A stretch of 18,264 nucleotides of DNA from Deltaproteobacteria bacterium. GTDB lineage: Bacteria > Myxococcota_A > UBA796. The notes under the pieces were generated by a model, which was not told where the DNA came from, did not search any database, and worked only from the letters and a program-made list of their open reading frames with translations. Both the position numbers and the translations under genes were made by a program. Numbering within the stretch: position 1 is the first letter of the stretch; every line of letters begins with the position of its first letter. Below are positions 7,508-15,082 of this stretch, piece by piece. The stretch is taken from contig PALY01000070.1 in NCBI GenBank assembly GCA_002707085.1, positions 17,096-35,359 of the forward strand, read 5' to 3'.

Positions 7508-9472
7508 CTACGAGGGCTGGAAGATGAACGGGTAGGAAACGATAACAATACCGCCACCTTTTGGTTCAGGAAACTTGAATCGCATGAACCGACTGTTGAT
7601 ACAGCCTTCCACTGCCTTCGAACCCAATGTTGATGATTTCGTCGAGGCTTTGGAAACAGTTCCGTTCTTCGCGATGACGAACTTCACAGTGACCTTTCCG
7701 CCGAGATCGGGGTTCTTCGGTAGCTCGCGTTGGTAGCAATACCGAATCTGGTTCATGTGCTTCTTGATGACTGCATCAATGAGTGATTTATCGAGGGCGC
7801 CCAAAATGATTGGGTCTCCACCGATACGGCCGATACCACCTTCACCCTTGGCTCCGAAGTTACCACCACCGGAACCGTATCCGCTGGCACCTGAGCCGCG
7901 ACCCTTGGTGCCCAGGCCACCGAGACCTGCGGCAGTACCACCGCCGCCAAGACCCGACCCGCGAGCGCCAAGCCCGCCAGCACCGATTTGAGTACCCTTG
8001 GCACCGATTAGGCCACCAATACCACCAGCAAGATCAGAGTTCAGGTTGTTGGACCCAAATACGCCATCGAGTTCAGCTCCGTCGCGCAACGCTCCGAGAA
8101 CACCCGCATTTTCGGCGATTTCGGTATCGAGTTTTTTCTTCTCGAGTTCGACCTTGTTTCCTTTGGCCTTCTCCATTTTCGCGTCTTTCTTACCGACTTT
8201 ACCTTCTTCTTTCTTGGCTTTTGCACCCTCTCCAGCATCTGGATTCGCGTCAGGCTTATTCTTTTCTTTTTGTGGCTCTGGCTCTGGTTGTTGGAGCAGA
8301 AGCTCTACAAAGCGATCTGGAACTTCAAGTATTTCACTTTCGGAGGGGCCTGGTGATTGCCACCAGATCACACCAATCATGAGCAGCAAGAAGGTCATGA
8401 ATGCAAGAAGGCCGGAGAACACAAAGTCACGTTCTTCATCGCCCTTGGCGATGACCTTTTTACCCGGTGCAACCATTTGGCTGAAGAAGATGACGTGTCC
8501 AAGATCTGCCACCACTCGGGTGTCGTCGTTGACGGGGACTTGGTACAGGCCTGCACCATTGGCACTGGCTTTTCCGGATTCGATTAATTCTTGGAACGTG
8601 TGGCGTTGATCACCGATGTCCACAAATCCAGACCATTTGTCGGACATGTTGAAGATGTACGATCCGCCTGCGCCTTCAAACAAGGCAAAGTCTTCTTCTG
8701 GGAGGTCTTCCGGTGGAACGTAGAAGTCGTTCTTTCGTTCTTCTGATGCTTCAGAAAGAGTGGGGGCCAGGAGCCAAGCAATCTTTGCGAAGCCTGGTGG
8801 TACCCAGCTGATGGGCATCCCAACGAAACGCCATTTGTACCCAGTGGATGAACCGATGGGTACCGAGGTTCCGCCTGCAGCATAGTGCTTGACGTCCATG
8901 ACGGTATCAGCCCAAATCTCGGCGACTTCCAGGACCTTGCCTTTGTTGCGGTCTACGCCCGCATCGCTGGTTGCTGTGCCTGAACGCATAATGAAGGCCA
9001 TGACATCTTCGCCATGGTCTACAATTGATTCGTTGGCTGCTGGAGCTGGGCTGGCGCTCTCTGGAACTTGGTCAGTGCGCTCTTCTTCCTCTTCCTCGGC
9101 GCTATCCGCAGCGATGGGGGCATGCGGAGTTTCGTCGATGGACTCAGCAAGGTTGGCAATCGTCACAACAAGGGTCACGGGACCAATGGTGACCGTGTCG
9201 CCAGAGTTGAGAGATGCGCTGCCTTCTACAGTTTCTCCGTTCACTTGCGAGCCAGTGGCAGAACCCAGGTCGAGGATCTGTACGCCACCACCTTCTTGGA
9301 TGTTTACGACCGCATGAAGGTCGGCCATTGCGTCATCTTCGATGCGGAGCATGGCCGCAGGGCCTCTACCGATCGTGACACTCTCTGCTGAGATCTCCTC
9401 ACGGCGGACAGGAGCGTCTCCGTTGGAAATCTCAAAGGTAAGCCGAAGTGTATCGTTGGCTTCGTTCGCCAT
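7508..9472 (-). CDS. gltG: GltG (PglI)-like FHA/TonB-tail inner-membrane protein
   Basis: This 654-residue protein has the GltG domain order. A cytoplasmic FHA domain spans about 10-106 (IGRG at 34-37, DLHAVV at 51-56, VNG at 77-79). An acidic linker with an Ala/Pro stretch and a conserved central region follow to about 345. One membrane helix lies at about 350-372, then a periplasmic Lys/Glu-rich helix (400-450), a Gly-rich flexible stretch (480-545) and a C-terminal AgmX/PglI TonB-like domain (about 558-654: IRYCYQRELPKNPDLGGKVT, then YPFIFQPS at the end). Two Cys in this tail (579, 624) are probably paired. In M. xanthus GltG links the AglRQS motor in the inner membrane to outer-membrane Glt proteins. 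The FHA domain lacks two usual phosphothreonine contacts: the Ser of SxxH is Ala50 and the Asn of the NG[ST] turn is Thr73. AAGGA precedes the ATG. It lies 70 bases after gltF. NfsG is the alternative name. Confidence 0.92.
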   Translation of the reverse strand: MANEANDTLRLTFEISNGDAPVRREEISAESVTIGRGPAAMLRIEDDAMADLHAVVNIQEGGGVQILDLGSATGSQVNGETVEGSASLNSGDTVTIGPVTLVVTIANLAESIDETPHAPIAADSAEEEEEERTDQVPESASPAPAANESIVDHGEDVMAFIMRSGTATSDAGVDRNKGKVLEVAEIWADTVMDVKHYAAGGTSVPIGSSTGYKWRFVGMPISWVPPGFAKIAWLLAPTLSEASEERKNDFYVPPEDLPEEDFALFEGAGGSYIFNMSDKWSGFVDIGDQRHTFQELIESGKASANGAGLYQVPVNDDTRVVADLGHVIFFSQMVAPGKKVIAKGDEERDFVFSGLLAFMTFLLLMIGVIWWQSPGPSESEILEVPDRFVELLLQQPEPEPQKEKNKPDANPDAGEGAKAKKEEGKVGKKDAKMEKAKGNKVELEKKKLDTEIAENAGVLGALRDGAELDGVFGSNNLNSDLAGGIGGLIGAKGTQIGAGGLGARGSGLGGGGTAAGLGGLGTKGRGSGASGYGSGGGNFGAKGEGGIGRIGGDPIILGALDKSLIDAVIKKHMNQIRYCYQRELPKNPDLGGKVTVKFVIAKNGTVSKASTKSSTLGSKAVEGCINSRFMRFKFPEPKGGGIVIVSYPFIFQPS

Positions 9473-9542
9473 GGTGTGTGTCCTTGTCCACTGTCGCGGC
9501 TGGTGCCGGCTGTGTTCTGACCGTCAGGTGAAGGGGTCGGGG

Positions 9543-9797
9543 TTACTTGATTTCGTCTACGGACTTGTCCATCTCGTCATCGAAGTCGGTTCTCAACTTG
9601 ATGAGGGGATTGAAGTTCGCACGCTTACGGTCAATCATCATCGCGCCCTGGGGCTTGACGAGTTCACCGTCAACATTGACGCCCTCGAAATCGATTTCTG
9701 TGCGGGCCTTGTAGACCACCTTGGGTTCTTCATCATCTTGCGCGAACGCAGGGGTGAAAGCCAAAGCGGCAGTAAGTAGTAGGCTGCGAGTGATCAT
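9543..9797 (-). CDS. gltF: GltF/CglF-like small secreted protein
   Basis: The product has 84 residues from the ATG at 9797: a signal peptide MITRSLLLTAALAFTPAFA (1-19), then a small mature domain of about 65 residues containing ARTEIDFEGVNVDGELVKPQ and RKRANFNPLIKLRTDFDDEM. It has no Cys and no membrane helix, so it should be a soluble periplasmic or outer-membrane-associated protein. I assign it to GltF because it is exported, small and sits exactly between gltE and gltG, as in M. xanthus and in the nfs operon (nfsF). The motif 'GELVKPQGAMMIDRKR' looks like the family, but I cannot confirm it by alignment. The frame is open upstream to 9830, but GGAGG at 9806-9810 fixes the start. It is the first gene of a second transcription unit (gltF-gltG-gltH-ASH lipoprotein). 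Confidence 0.75.
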   Translation of the reverse strand: MITRSLLLTAALAFTPAFAQDDEEPKVVYKARTEIDFEGVNVDGELVKPQGAMMIDRKRANFNPLIKLRTDFDDEMDKSVDEIK

Positions 9798-9805
9798 GTT
9801 GAAAT

Positions 9806-9810
9806 CCTCC
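9806..9810 (-). promoter_or_regulatory. gltF ribosome binding site, decides the start
   Basis: GGAGG lies eight bases before the ATG at 9797. The upstream in-frame start at 9830 has no such site and would put this one inside the gene and add residues ahead of the signal peptide. Confidence 0.8.
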
Positions 9811-9859
9811 CGAAGGAATGTTGAGAGCAAAGGCCCGATACCTTCTAACTCAACGGTAT

Positions 9860-9896
9860 GAACCCAGAGGGTTCGTTGGTCATCGACAAACGTCGA
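9860..9896. promoter_or_regulatory. pair of inverted repeats in the gltF leader
   Basis: GAACCC-AGA-GGGTTC (9860-9874) and TCGAC-AAAC-GTCGA (9883-9896) are perfect dyads eight bases apart, about 63 bases upstream of the gltF start and just downstream of the candidate -10. They could be operator sites or hairpins in the leader RNA. Neither is followed by a T-run on either strand, so they are not intrinsic terminators. Confidence 0.35.
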
Positions 9897-10318
9897 ATTC
9901 CCGCCACCTCTATTTTGACTCCCTGTCGCGCCTTGAACAATCGTTTGGCGGTGAAGAGGCTGTCAAAACGGAAGAACACACAATTCCGGTCCAGTCCATT
10001 TATGGCCAAACTGTGCGGGAAATTGGTGTTGTTTTGGTGGAAAATCATCGGTTCGTAAGTTCTATATTTGTTGCTATTCAGGCTCTATGTCAATCGTTTT
10101 TCGTTGAATCTGAATGTGTAACGTTTAACTGTCTCTCGTCCTTACAGTTGAAGTGGGATTAGTTTATTTTCTTTCATGACGTCGGTTGAGGAACAAGCCA
10201 GATATTGGACGCTTATCGCTCGATATTCATCAAAAATGGGCTGAAGTGGGGCAGTGGAGCGGGAATACAGCGGTGTTGCTGCGCGGCTTATGCGGAAAAA
10301 TATGTATGCGTATGCAAC

Positions 10319-10358
10319 AAAAAAGCGCCCGTCTCCAGAAGAAGACGGGCGCTTTTTT
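10319..10358. terminator. intrinsic terminator after gltE (bidirectional form)
   Basis: AAAAAAGCGCCCGTCT (10319-10334) and its exact complement (10343-10358) flank an eight-base loop. On the minus strand this gives a GC-rich stem followed by a T-run about 20 bases after the gltE stop. It separates gltB-A-C-D-E from gltF-G-H. The plus-strand T-run is equally good, so it would also stop antisense transcription coming from the left. Confidence 0.93.
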
Positions 10359-10377
10359 GTAGGTTTGGCTTCTGGCG

Positions 10378-11922
10378 CTACTCGCCAGCAGGCTCTGCCC
10401 CTTCAGTAGGTGCAGCTTCTCCACCTTCAGCAGGTGCAGCTTCTCCACCTTCAGCGGGTGCAGCTTCTCCACCTTCAGCAGGTGCAGCTTCTCCACCCTC
10501 GGCGGGCGCCCCTCCAGCAGCCTTCGCTGCGAACTCTTCGTCACAGAAACCCGTGTTGCTTTGCAGTTGAGGAAGCAGATCTTCAACGAAGGTCATCACA
10601 TCAGCAGCCATGTCGACTTCTTCTGCTTGGACCACCATCTGTGCTTGTTCAAGAACCATTTCACCCATGTCGATACCACCCATTTCAATCATGAGTTCAC
10701 AGGTCTTGTACTTCTTGAGCAATTCATCCAAAGCTGCAACCTTGACCTTGAGGGTATTGAAGGTTTCCATTTGGCGTTGCTTTCTTTCTTCAGCTTCCTT
10801 CTTACGACGGTCGGCTTCAGCCTTCTTGGCGTCCTGTGCCGCTTGGGCGGCCGCGATAAGGCTCTTTCGGTTGTAGACCTCATGATCTGGCTGGAGTTGG
10901 CCTTGGAATGCCGAAATATAGTCGTCTAAGTACTTCGCCGCCTTCTTGAAGTTCTTGGTGTACTTCGTGTGCAAGGTCGCTGCGTTGAAGTAGGCAAACT
11001 CATTCTTGACGTCGGCTGCAATAATCTCATCATAGAGTTTACCCGCCGCATCGAAGTCTTTTTCGCCTCGAAGCGCTACTGCAAGGCCGAGTTTTGCGTC
11101 TACGTTTCCAGGATCTTTGGCAAGTGCTGCGGTGAATGTGATTTTACCGAGCGCATAATCGCCAGAATCGAGTGCTGTATAGCCAAGGTTCATGTTGGCA
11201 GGAACACTGGATGGGTCCAGCTTCAACGCTGTTTTGAACTCAGCAATTGCAGCTTGTTTGTCATCCATCACCAAGTAGGTGACGCCGATATTGTTGTAGA
11301 TACCGGAGTCACCCTTTGCCAAAGTCTTCGCTTTGTCTGCACACAATTGACTCATTTCAAGCTCGCCTTTGGCGAAGTAGATGCTTGAAAGGTTCCGGTA
11401 GGCACCAACATTGTTGGGGTCACCACGAAGAATGGAGCGAATGTTTTCTACGGCTTCGTCGTACATCTTGGCGCCGGTGAGGGCTTCCACCAAGTTGTTG
11501 CGAACCTGTACGTTTCCTGGATTCGCGACCAAGTATTCCTTGTACAATGTCGCAGCCTCTGCACCCTGTCCCAGTTCGACCAGCACCAATCCAAGATTGA
11601 AGATTGCGGCATCGTAGCCAGGATCGAGCCTGAGGGCTTCGCGGTAGTGTTGCGCAGCTTTGGCGTTGAATCCCTGTTGCTCAGCAGTCCATCCGGCATT
11701 GTAATGTGCCTTCGCCTTGCTTGGGTCAGCGGTGATGGTGTGTCCAAACATGGCGTACGCATTCGCGTAATCCACATCACCATTGTTATCCGGCGTTTGA
11801 AGAAGGCGGACGCCTTCATTGAACGCTTCAACGGGGTTGGTCAGGTCGGGACCGGATTTCGGACAGCCCATAAGGCTACCAGCCAGCAACAACGCAATAG
11901 GAGTATTTCGAATCAACATCAT
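10378..11922 (-). CDS. gltE: GltE (AglT)-like TPR lipoprotein
   Basis: The 514-residue product has a lipoprotein signal (LAGSLMGC, Cys20; Pro follows, compatible with the outer membrane). About eight TPR repeats span residues 50-345, with textbook repeats such as AKAHYNAGWTAEQQGFNAKA and AAIFNLGLVLVELGQGAEAA. A charged helical region (about 355-405, KKAEADRRKKEAEERKQRQ) and a Met/Glu-rich helix follow, and the tail is Ala/Pro/Gly/Glu. The layout matches the adventurous-gliding TPR lipoprotein GltE/AglT, which together with GltD forms the periplasmic and outer-membrane section of the complex. The tail contains the eight-residue repeat APAEGGEA, encoded by a 24-base tandem repeat. The gene starts 9 bases after the gltD stop, with GAGG overlapping that stop, so the two are probably translationally coupled. 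NfsE is the alternative identity. Confidence 0.9.
   Translation of the reverse strand: MMLIRNTPIALLLAGSLMGCPKSGPDLTNPVEAFNEGVRLLQTPDNNGDVDYANAYAMFGHTITADPSKAKAHYNAGWTAEQQGFNAKAAQHYREALRLDPGYDAAIFNLGLVLVELGQGAEAATLYKEYLVANPGNVQVRNNLVEALTGAKMYDEAVENIRSILRGDPNNVGAYRNLSSIYFAKGELEMSQLCADKAKTLAKGDSGIYNNIGVTYLVMDDKQAAIAEFKTALKLDPSSVPANMNLGYTALDSGDYALGKITFTAALAKDPGNVDAKLGLAVALRGEKDFDAAGKLYDEIIAADVKNEFAYFNAATLHTKYTKNFKKAAKYLDDYISAFQGQLQPDHEVYNRKSLIAAAQAAQDAKKAEADRRKKEAEERKQRQMETFNTLKVKVAALDELLKKYKTCELMIEMGGIDMGEMVLEQAQMVVQAEEVDMAADVMTFVEDLLPQLQSNTGFCDEEFAAKAAGGAPAEGGEAAPAEGGEAAPAEGGEAAPAEGGEAAPTEGAEPAGE
10400..10516 (-). repeat. 24-base tandem repeat encoding APAEGGEA in gltE
   Basis: Four near-identical 24-base units (10400-10423, 10424-10447, 10448-10471, 10472-10495; plus-strand core TGCAGCTTCTCCA) are followed by a diverged, shortened fifth (10496-10516). 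Units differ at one or two positions. The repeat keeps frame, so unit gain or loss would change tail length in eight-residue steps. Confidence 0.93.
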
Positions 11923-11931
11923 GTTTTATCC

Positions 11932-14900
11932 TCAGAGGTTGGTCTCGAACGTGCTTTCGACGACGGCCTTGGAGGTGTAGCGGGGGGTCAGGAGATCTTC
12001 GTTTAGTCCCGGATAATCATTGGGACGAAGCTCTCCTAAACGCCGGACCGCAAGGGCGGTGTTTTCGTTGTACAGGTTCAACTCGTACGACTTTTGAAGG
12101 GCTTGAGTATACGCTTGTACAGCTTTCTCTTCGTTGGGGTAGGCCTTGTCTTCCAGCCCCATCTTGTACAGTTCCTTCTGGTCCTCTGTGAGGCTGGGAG
12201 GAGTGTACGATTCTCGCAGAGTACTCGCGAGATCTTCGTAAAGCTGTCCAAGGTCGACCAATGCGGCGAGACCGAACTCACCCGCTCCGGTTTGGATGAT
12301 CTTCAGGTAAGAACCTTCGATGGCTTGAACCGCTTTGGCTTTCGCAATCAGTTGCTTCTTGAGTACTTCTCCTTCCTTTGCAGGGGGAAGGGGACGATCT
12401 GGACCATTGATCTTCAGTGCCATCGCGGCATTCAACTCAGGTCGAGCCAGCTTGGCCATGGTCTGAGCTGTGAACTCGGTGGCTGCAATCATCTCAACGC
12501 CAGCAGCCTTGGCTGCATCGTAATCCTTCACCATCTGCTTCCAGTGGGAATCAGCGTTGCGGCCTTGCTTTTCAAGAGCCAGCCCATAGCGATGCTTGGC
12601 AAAGAACAGCTCATCTGCCGACTTGCCTTCAGTCTTCGTGTAGAAGTCCTTGTAAAGCTTGGCAGCTTCTGACCACTTGTCGTGTTTCTCAAGAATCTTG
12701 GCGATAACGATCTTCACATCGTTGACTCGCTCGTCATCAGGGAAGGTAACGATGAAAGCACGGTAGTCCTTGATGGCCTTGTTGGCATCGTTCATGGACT
12801 TCCGGAACAGCGCTGCTGAGTAAATGGCCTCTTTTGCACTTTGGTGCTTCTTGTCCAAGGTGAAGAGTTTTTCGTAGTACTCGGCAGCCTTTTCGAAGTC
12901 TGCAATGTTCTCGTAGTCGAAGCCCAAGTTTGCGATTGTGTCGTTATAGAACTTGGATTTCGGGAAGTTGGTAACCAGAGTCAACCGCGTTTCCATGGCT
13001 TTCTGGACGGCCTTTTCCTGGTGGTAGTATACCGCGGCATTGTTCAATGCTTGATCGGCAACTTCTGACTTTGGAAATTCGGCGTAGAAGCCCATCAGAC
13101 CCTCGGCCGCTGCCAACGCATTCTTATCGTTTGCGAAGTTGACTTCGATGAGCTTGAAGGATGCTCGCTCGTAGACGTTGTACACATTCTTCTTGAATGC
13201 TGCACGACCCAATCCCTTCTGGTCATAGAACGCTTTGGCGACGTCTTTCAGGTTCTTCCAGTCCTCTACCAAGTTGAAGGAGTCCAAGATAAGGTCTGCG
13301 GCTTGCTCGGCTTCTTTGGAGCCAGGGTTCATCGCGATGACCTTCCGGAAACGATCGGAGGCTTCTTTGAACTGGTTCTTGTGGTACAGCAGGTATGCTG
13401 ACTTGTAGATAATGTTGCGTGTCTTCTTGTCGTCCGGGAAGATTGTCGACCATTGGTCGCATGCTGCAAGAAGCTTTTGCTCCCAATCGACCAGTTCGGC
13501 ACGAGTAGTCTTGCCGGCTGGTTTTGGAATGCGGCCTGCTGCCTTTTCCTTCTTCACCATTTCGTCTGCAGCAAAGACTGCGGACTCGGCACAGAAACGA
13601 GAGTGCTTGCCCTTCGGGTCGAGTTTCACAACTTCCATGTACTGCTCGTACGCACCGCTATATTTCTTGAGCTTGTAGAGAAGTTCGCCATATGCGTAGC
13701 GAATGTCGTAACTGTACTTGGATGTAGGGAACTGCTGGAGGTACACAGTGTAGGCTTTTTCTGCCAAGTTGTACGACTCGCGTGCCGCACGTCCAGTACC
13801 CAGCTTCTTCGCTTCGTTGTGGTAGTTGATCGCTACCGTACGAAGATTCTTTTCGATGTACTTGCTGGCTTCGGAAACCGCGTCTTGGTCTGCAGAGTTT
13901 GTGCGCGCCCAAGCAGAGTTCTTGCCGTAGGTGTCCAAGAGACGCTTGATTTCGTTCAGCGTGTCTTCCTTACGACCGATCCGTTGGTACGCCAGGATGA
14001 TTTCATTTTGGTAGTCAGGCGCTTTGGCACTTTGAGGGTCTTCTGCAATGAGTCGACGGTATGTTTGGATGCACTGCTCGAATTTACCTTGTTCAAAATA
14101 TGTACTCGCCAAGCGAGTGAGCATTTTCCGAATCAAGCCTTTCTTGCCAAGTTTTGTGAAGTAGCCGTACGCTTCGTCCATCTCACCCGCATCTGCGAAG
14201 AAACGAACCAAGTCTTTGAGGGCTTCATCCTGCAAGGTGAGCTGAGCTTTGGCGCTTTGACCTTCTTGGGCGGTCATGGAGAATGCGACGACAGCCTTCA
14301 TGGTATCGATGGCTTTTCCGTACTCGCCTACGTTGTAGTAACACCAGGCCAATTTATACAAGGCGAACGCATACTTTGGTGAGTTCTTGTACTTGGTGGC
14401 TTTTTGGTATGCGAGAAGCGCCTTGTAGGCGTTGTTGTTGTCGAAGTAGTACTCACCGATCATGACGTATGAGTCCGCTGTGTACTGACTCTGCGGGTAT
14501 GTACCCACAAGCTTGGTGAATTGCTTTACAGCCTCGTCACGACGATCTGTGTCTTGTAGCGCGGAGGCAAGGTAGAAGATCGCTTCGTCAGCCCGGCGGT
14601 ACTGCGAATAGGTTTTCAAAATGATCTTGTAGAGCTTGATGGACTTGTTCTGCCAGACAAGGGAGCCTGCATTGTCCGCCTTCATGTTCTCAGAGTTACA
14701 GCCTGGCGTGTTGAAACAGGCGTCGAACTGAGTTCGGAAGGTAGCCATTTCCGTCAGATATACGTCTCGTCCTTCCTCGAAGTAGAGGTCGGCCAAGCGC
14801 AGCAGCATTTCTGCTTTTTGTTCACCGCGAGGAGGGTTGTTCCTCAACAGGTCCTGCAGGAAATCAATCGACTGGTGGCGCTTTTCTCGCGCTTTTTGTC

Positions 14901-15036
14901 GATAGAATTCCGACTGAGTTTCAACGCCGACATCATCCAATTTCAGGATTAGGCGTTTTTCGTCGTCCTTGGCCCATGCGTTGGAACCAAGGAATAAAAC
15001 AAGGAAGGCCACGAGGGCGGGCGAAACACGCTTCAT
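11932..15036 (-). CDS. gltD: GltD (AgnA)-like giant periplasmic TPR protein
   Basis: From the ATG at 15036 the product has 1034 residues. A cleavable signal peptide (1-22, ending SNAWA) is followed by TPR and TPR-like helices along almost the whole length (for example ADSYVMIGEYYFDNNNAYKA, KYAFALYKLAWCYYNVGEYG, YDIRYAYGELLYKLKKYSGA, DELFFAKHRYGLALEKQGRN). No membrane helix is seen after the signal, so it should be periplasmic. Size, position between gltC and gltE, and an all-TPR make-up match GltD/AgnA of the Myxococcus gliding machine (NfsD in the spore-coat paralogue), a scaffold bridging inner- and outer-membrane parts. The frame extends to a GTG at 15051, but GGAG at 15046-15049 precedes the ATG. 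It begins 46 bases after the gltC stop. The individual TPR count cannot be fixed by eye. Confidence 0.88.
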   Translation of the reverse strand: MKRVSPALVAFLVLFLGSNAWAKDDEKRLILKLDDVGVETQSEFYRQKAREKRHQSIDFLQDLLRNNPPRGEQKAEMLLRLADLYFEEGRDVYLTEMATFRTQFDACFNTPGCNSENMKADNAGSLVWQNKSIKLYKIILKTYSQYRRADEAIFYLASALQDTDRRDEAVKQFTKLVGTYPQSQYTADSYVMIGEYYFDNNNAYKALLAYQKATKYKNSPKYAFALYKLAWCYYNVGEYGKAIDTMKAVVAFSMTAQEGQSAKAQLTLQDEALKDLVRFFADAGEMDEAYGYFTKLGKKGLIRKMLTRLASTYFEQGKFEQCIQTYRRLIAEDPQSAKAPDYQNEIILAYQRIGRKEDTLNEIKRLLDTYGKNSAWARTNSADQDAVSEASKYIEKNLRTVAINYHNEAKKLGTGRAARESYNLAEKAYTVYLQQFPTSKYSYDIRYAYGELLYKLKKYSGAYEQYMEVVKLDPKGKHSRFCAESAVFAADEMVKKEKAAGRIPKPAGKTTRAELVDWEQKLLAACDQWSTIFPDDKKTRNIIYKSAYLLYHKNQFKEASDRFRKVIAMNPGSKEAEQAADLILDSFNLVEDWKNLKDVAKAFYDQKGLGRAAFKKNVYNVYERASFKLIEVNFANDKNALAAAEGLMGFYAEFPKSEVADQALNNAAVYYHQEKAVQKAMETRLTLVTNFPKSKFYNDTIANLGFDYENIADFEKAAEYYEKLFTLDKKHQSAKEAIYSAALFRKSMNDANKAIKDYRAFIVTFPDDERVNDVKIVIAKILEKHDKWSEAAKLYKDFYTKTEGKSADELFFAKHRYGLALEKQGRNADSHWKQMVKDYDAAKAAGVEMIAATEFTAQTMAKLARPELNAAMALKINGPDRPLPPAKEGEVLKKQLIAKAKAVQAIEGSYLKIIQTGAGEFGLAALVDLGQLYEDLASTLRESYTPPSLTEDQKELYKMGLEDKAYPNEEKAVQAYTQALQKSYELNLYNENTALAVRRLGELRPNDYPGLNEDLLTPRYTSKAVVESTFETNL

Positions 15037-15045
15037 GTGGTTTCT

Positions 15046-15049
15046 CTCC
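15046..15049 (-). promoter_or_regulatory. gltD ribosome binding site, decides the start
   Basis: GGAG lies nine bases before the ATG at 15036 and inside the longer frame that opens at GTG 15051. It supports the shorter product, which also gives a normal-length signal peptide. Confidence 0.7.
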
Positions 15050-15082
15050 ACGAGAGGAAGGGCTCAAGTCCCCTAAGATGCA

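Larger units (their letters stand above)
9798..10318. other. gene-free region upstream of gltF
   Basis: This stretch, part of a 580-base gap between gltE and gltF, is richer in A/T than its surroundings. No frame here has a convincing signal, ribosome site or recognisable product. A candidate minus-strand promoter is TTGTTC (9935-9940) and CAAAAT (9912-9917) with a 17-base spacer, leaving a leader of about 100 bases before gltF. Two adjacent inverted repeats lie in that leader. The half nearest gltE (about 10000-10318) holds nothing I recognise; an unrecognised small RNA or decayed gene is possible. Confidence 0.6.

Noticed and set aside
7810..8609. Plus-strand open frames opposite the Gly-rich and Lys-rich part of gltG
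   Set aside because: Low-complexity Arg/His/Pro or Ser/Pro translations arise from the antisense of Gly- and Lys/Glu-rich codons.
9517..9527. Palindrome CTGAC-C-GTCAG between gltF and gltG
   Set aside because: Five-base arms in a 70-base gap without a T-run; not enough to call a terminator or operator.
9818..10162. 114-codon plus-strand frame in the gltE-gltF gap
   Set aside because: No ribosome site, no family resemblance, and overlapping frames of similar length occur on the other strand; it looks like chance in a non-coding stretch.
10400..10516. Possible CRISPR array
   Set aside because: The 24-base units are directly abutting, without spacers, and keep the reading frame of gltE.
10205..10570. 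Plus-strand frame with PPSAGAAS repeats
   Set aside because: The repeats are the antisense of the gltE tail repeat and the frame runs across the terminator hairpin.
13453..14382. 309-codon open frame on the plus strand
   Set aside because: It lies fully antisense to gltD; its Val/Leu/Phe/Cys-rich product and lack of a ribosome site are what is expected opposite a Lys/Glu-rich TPR gene.
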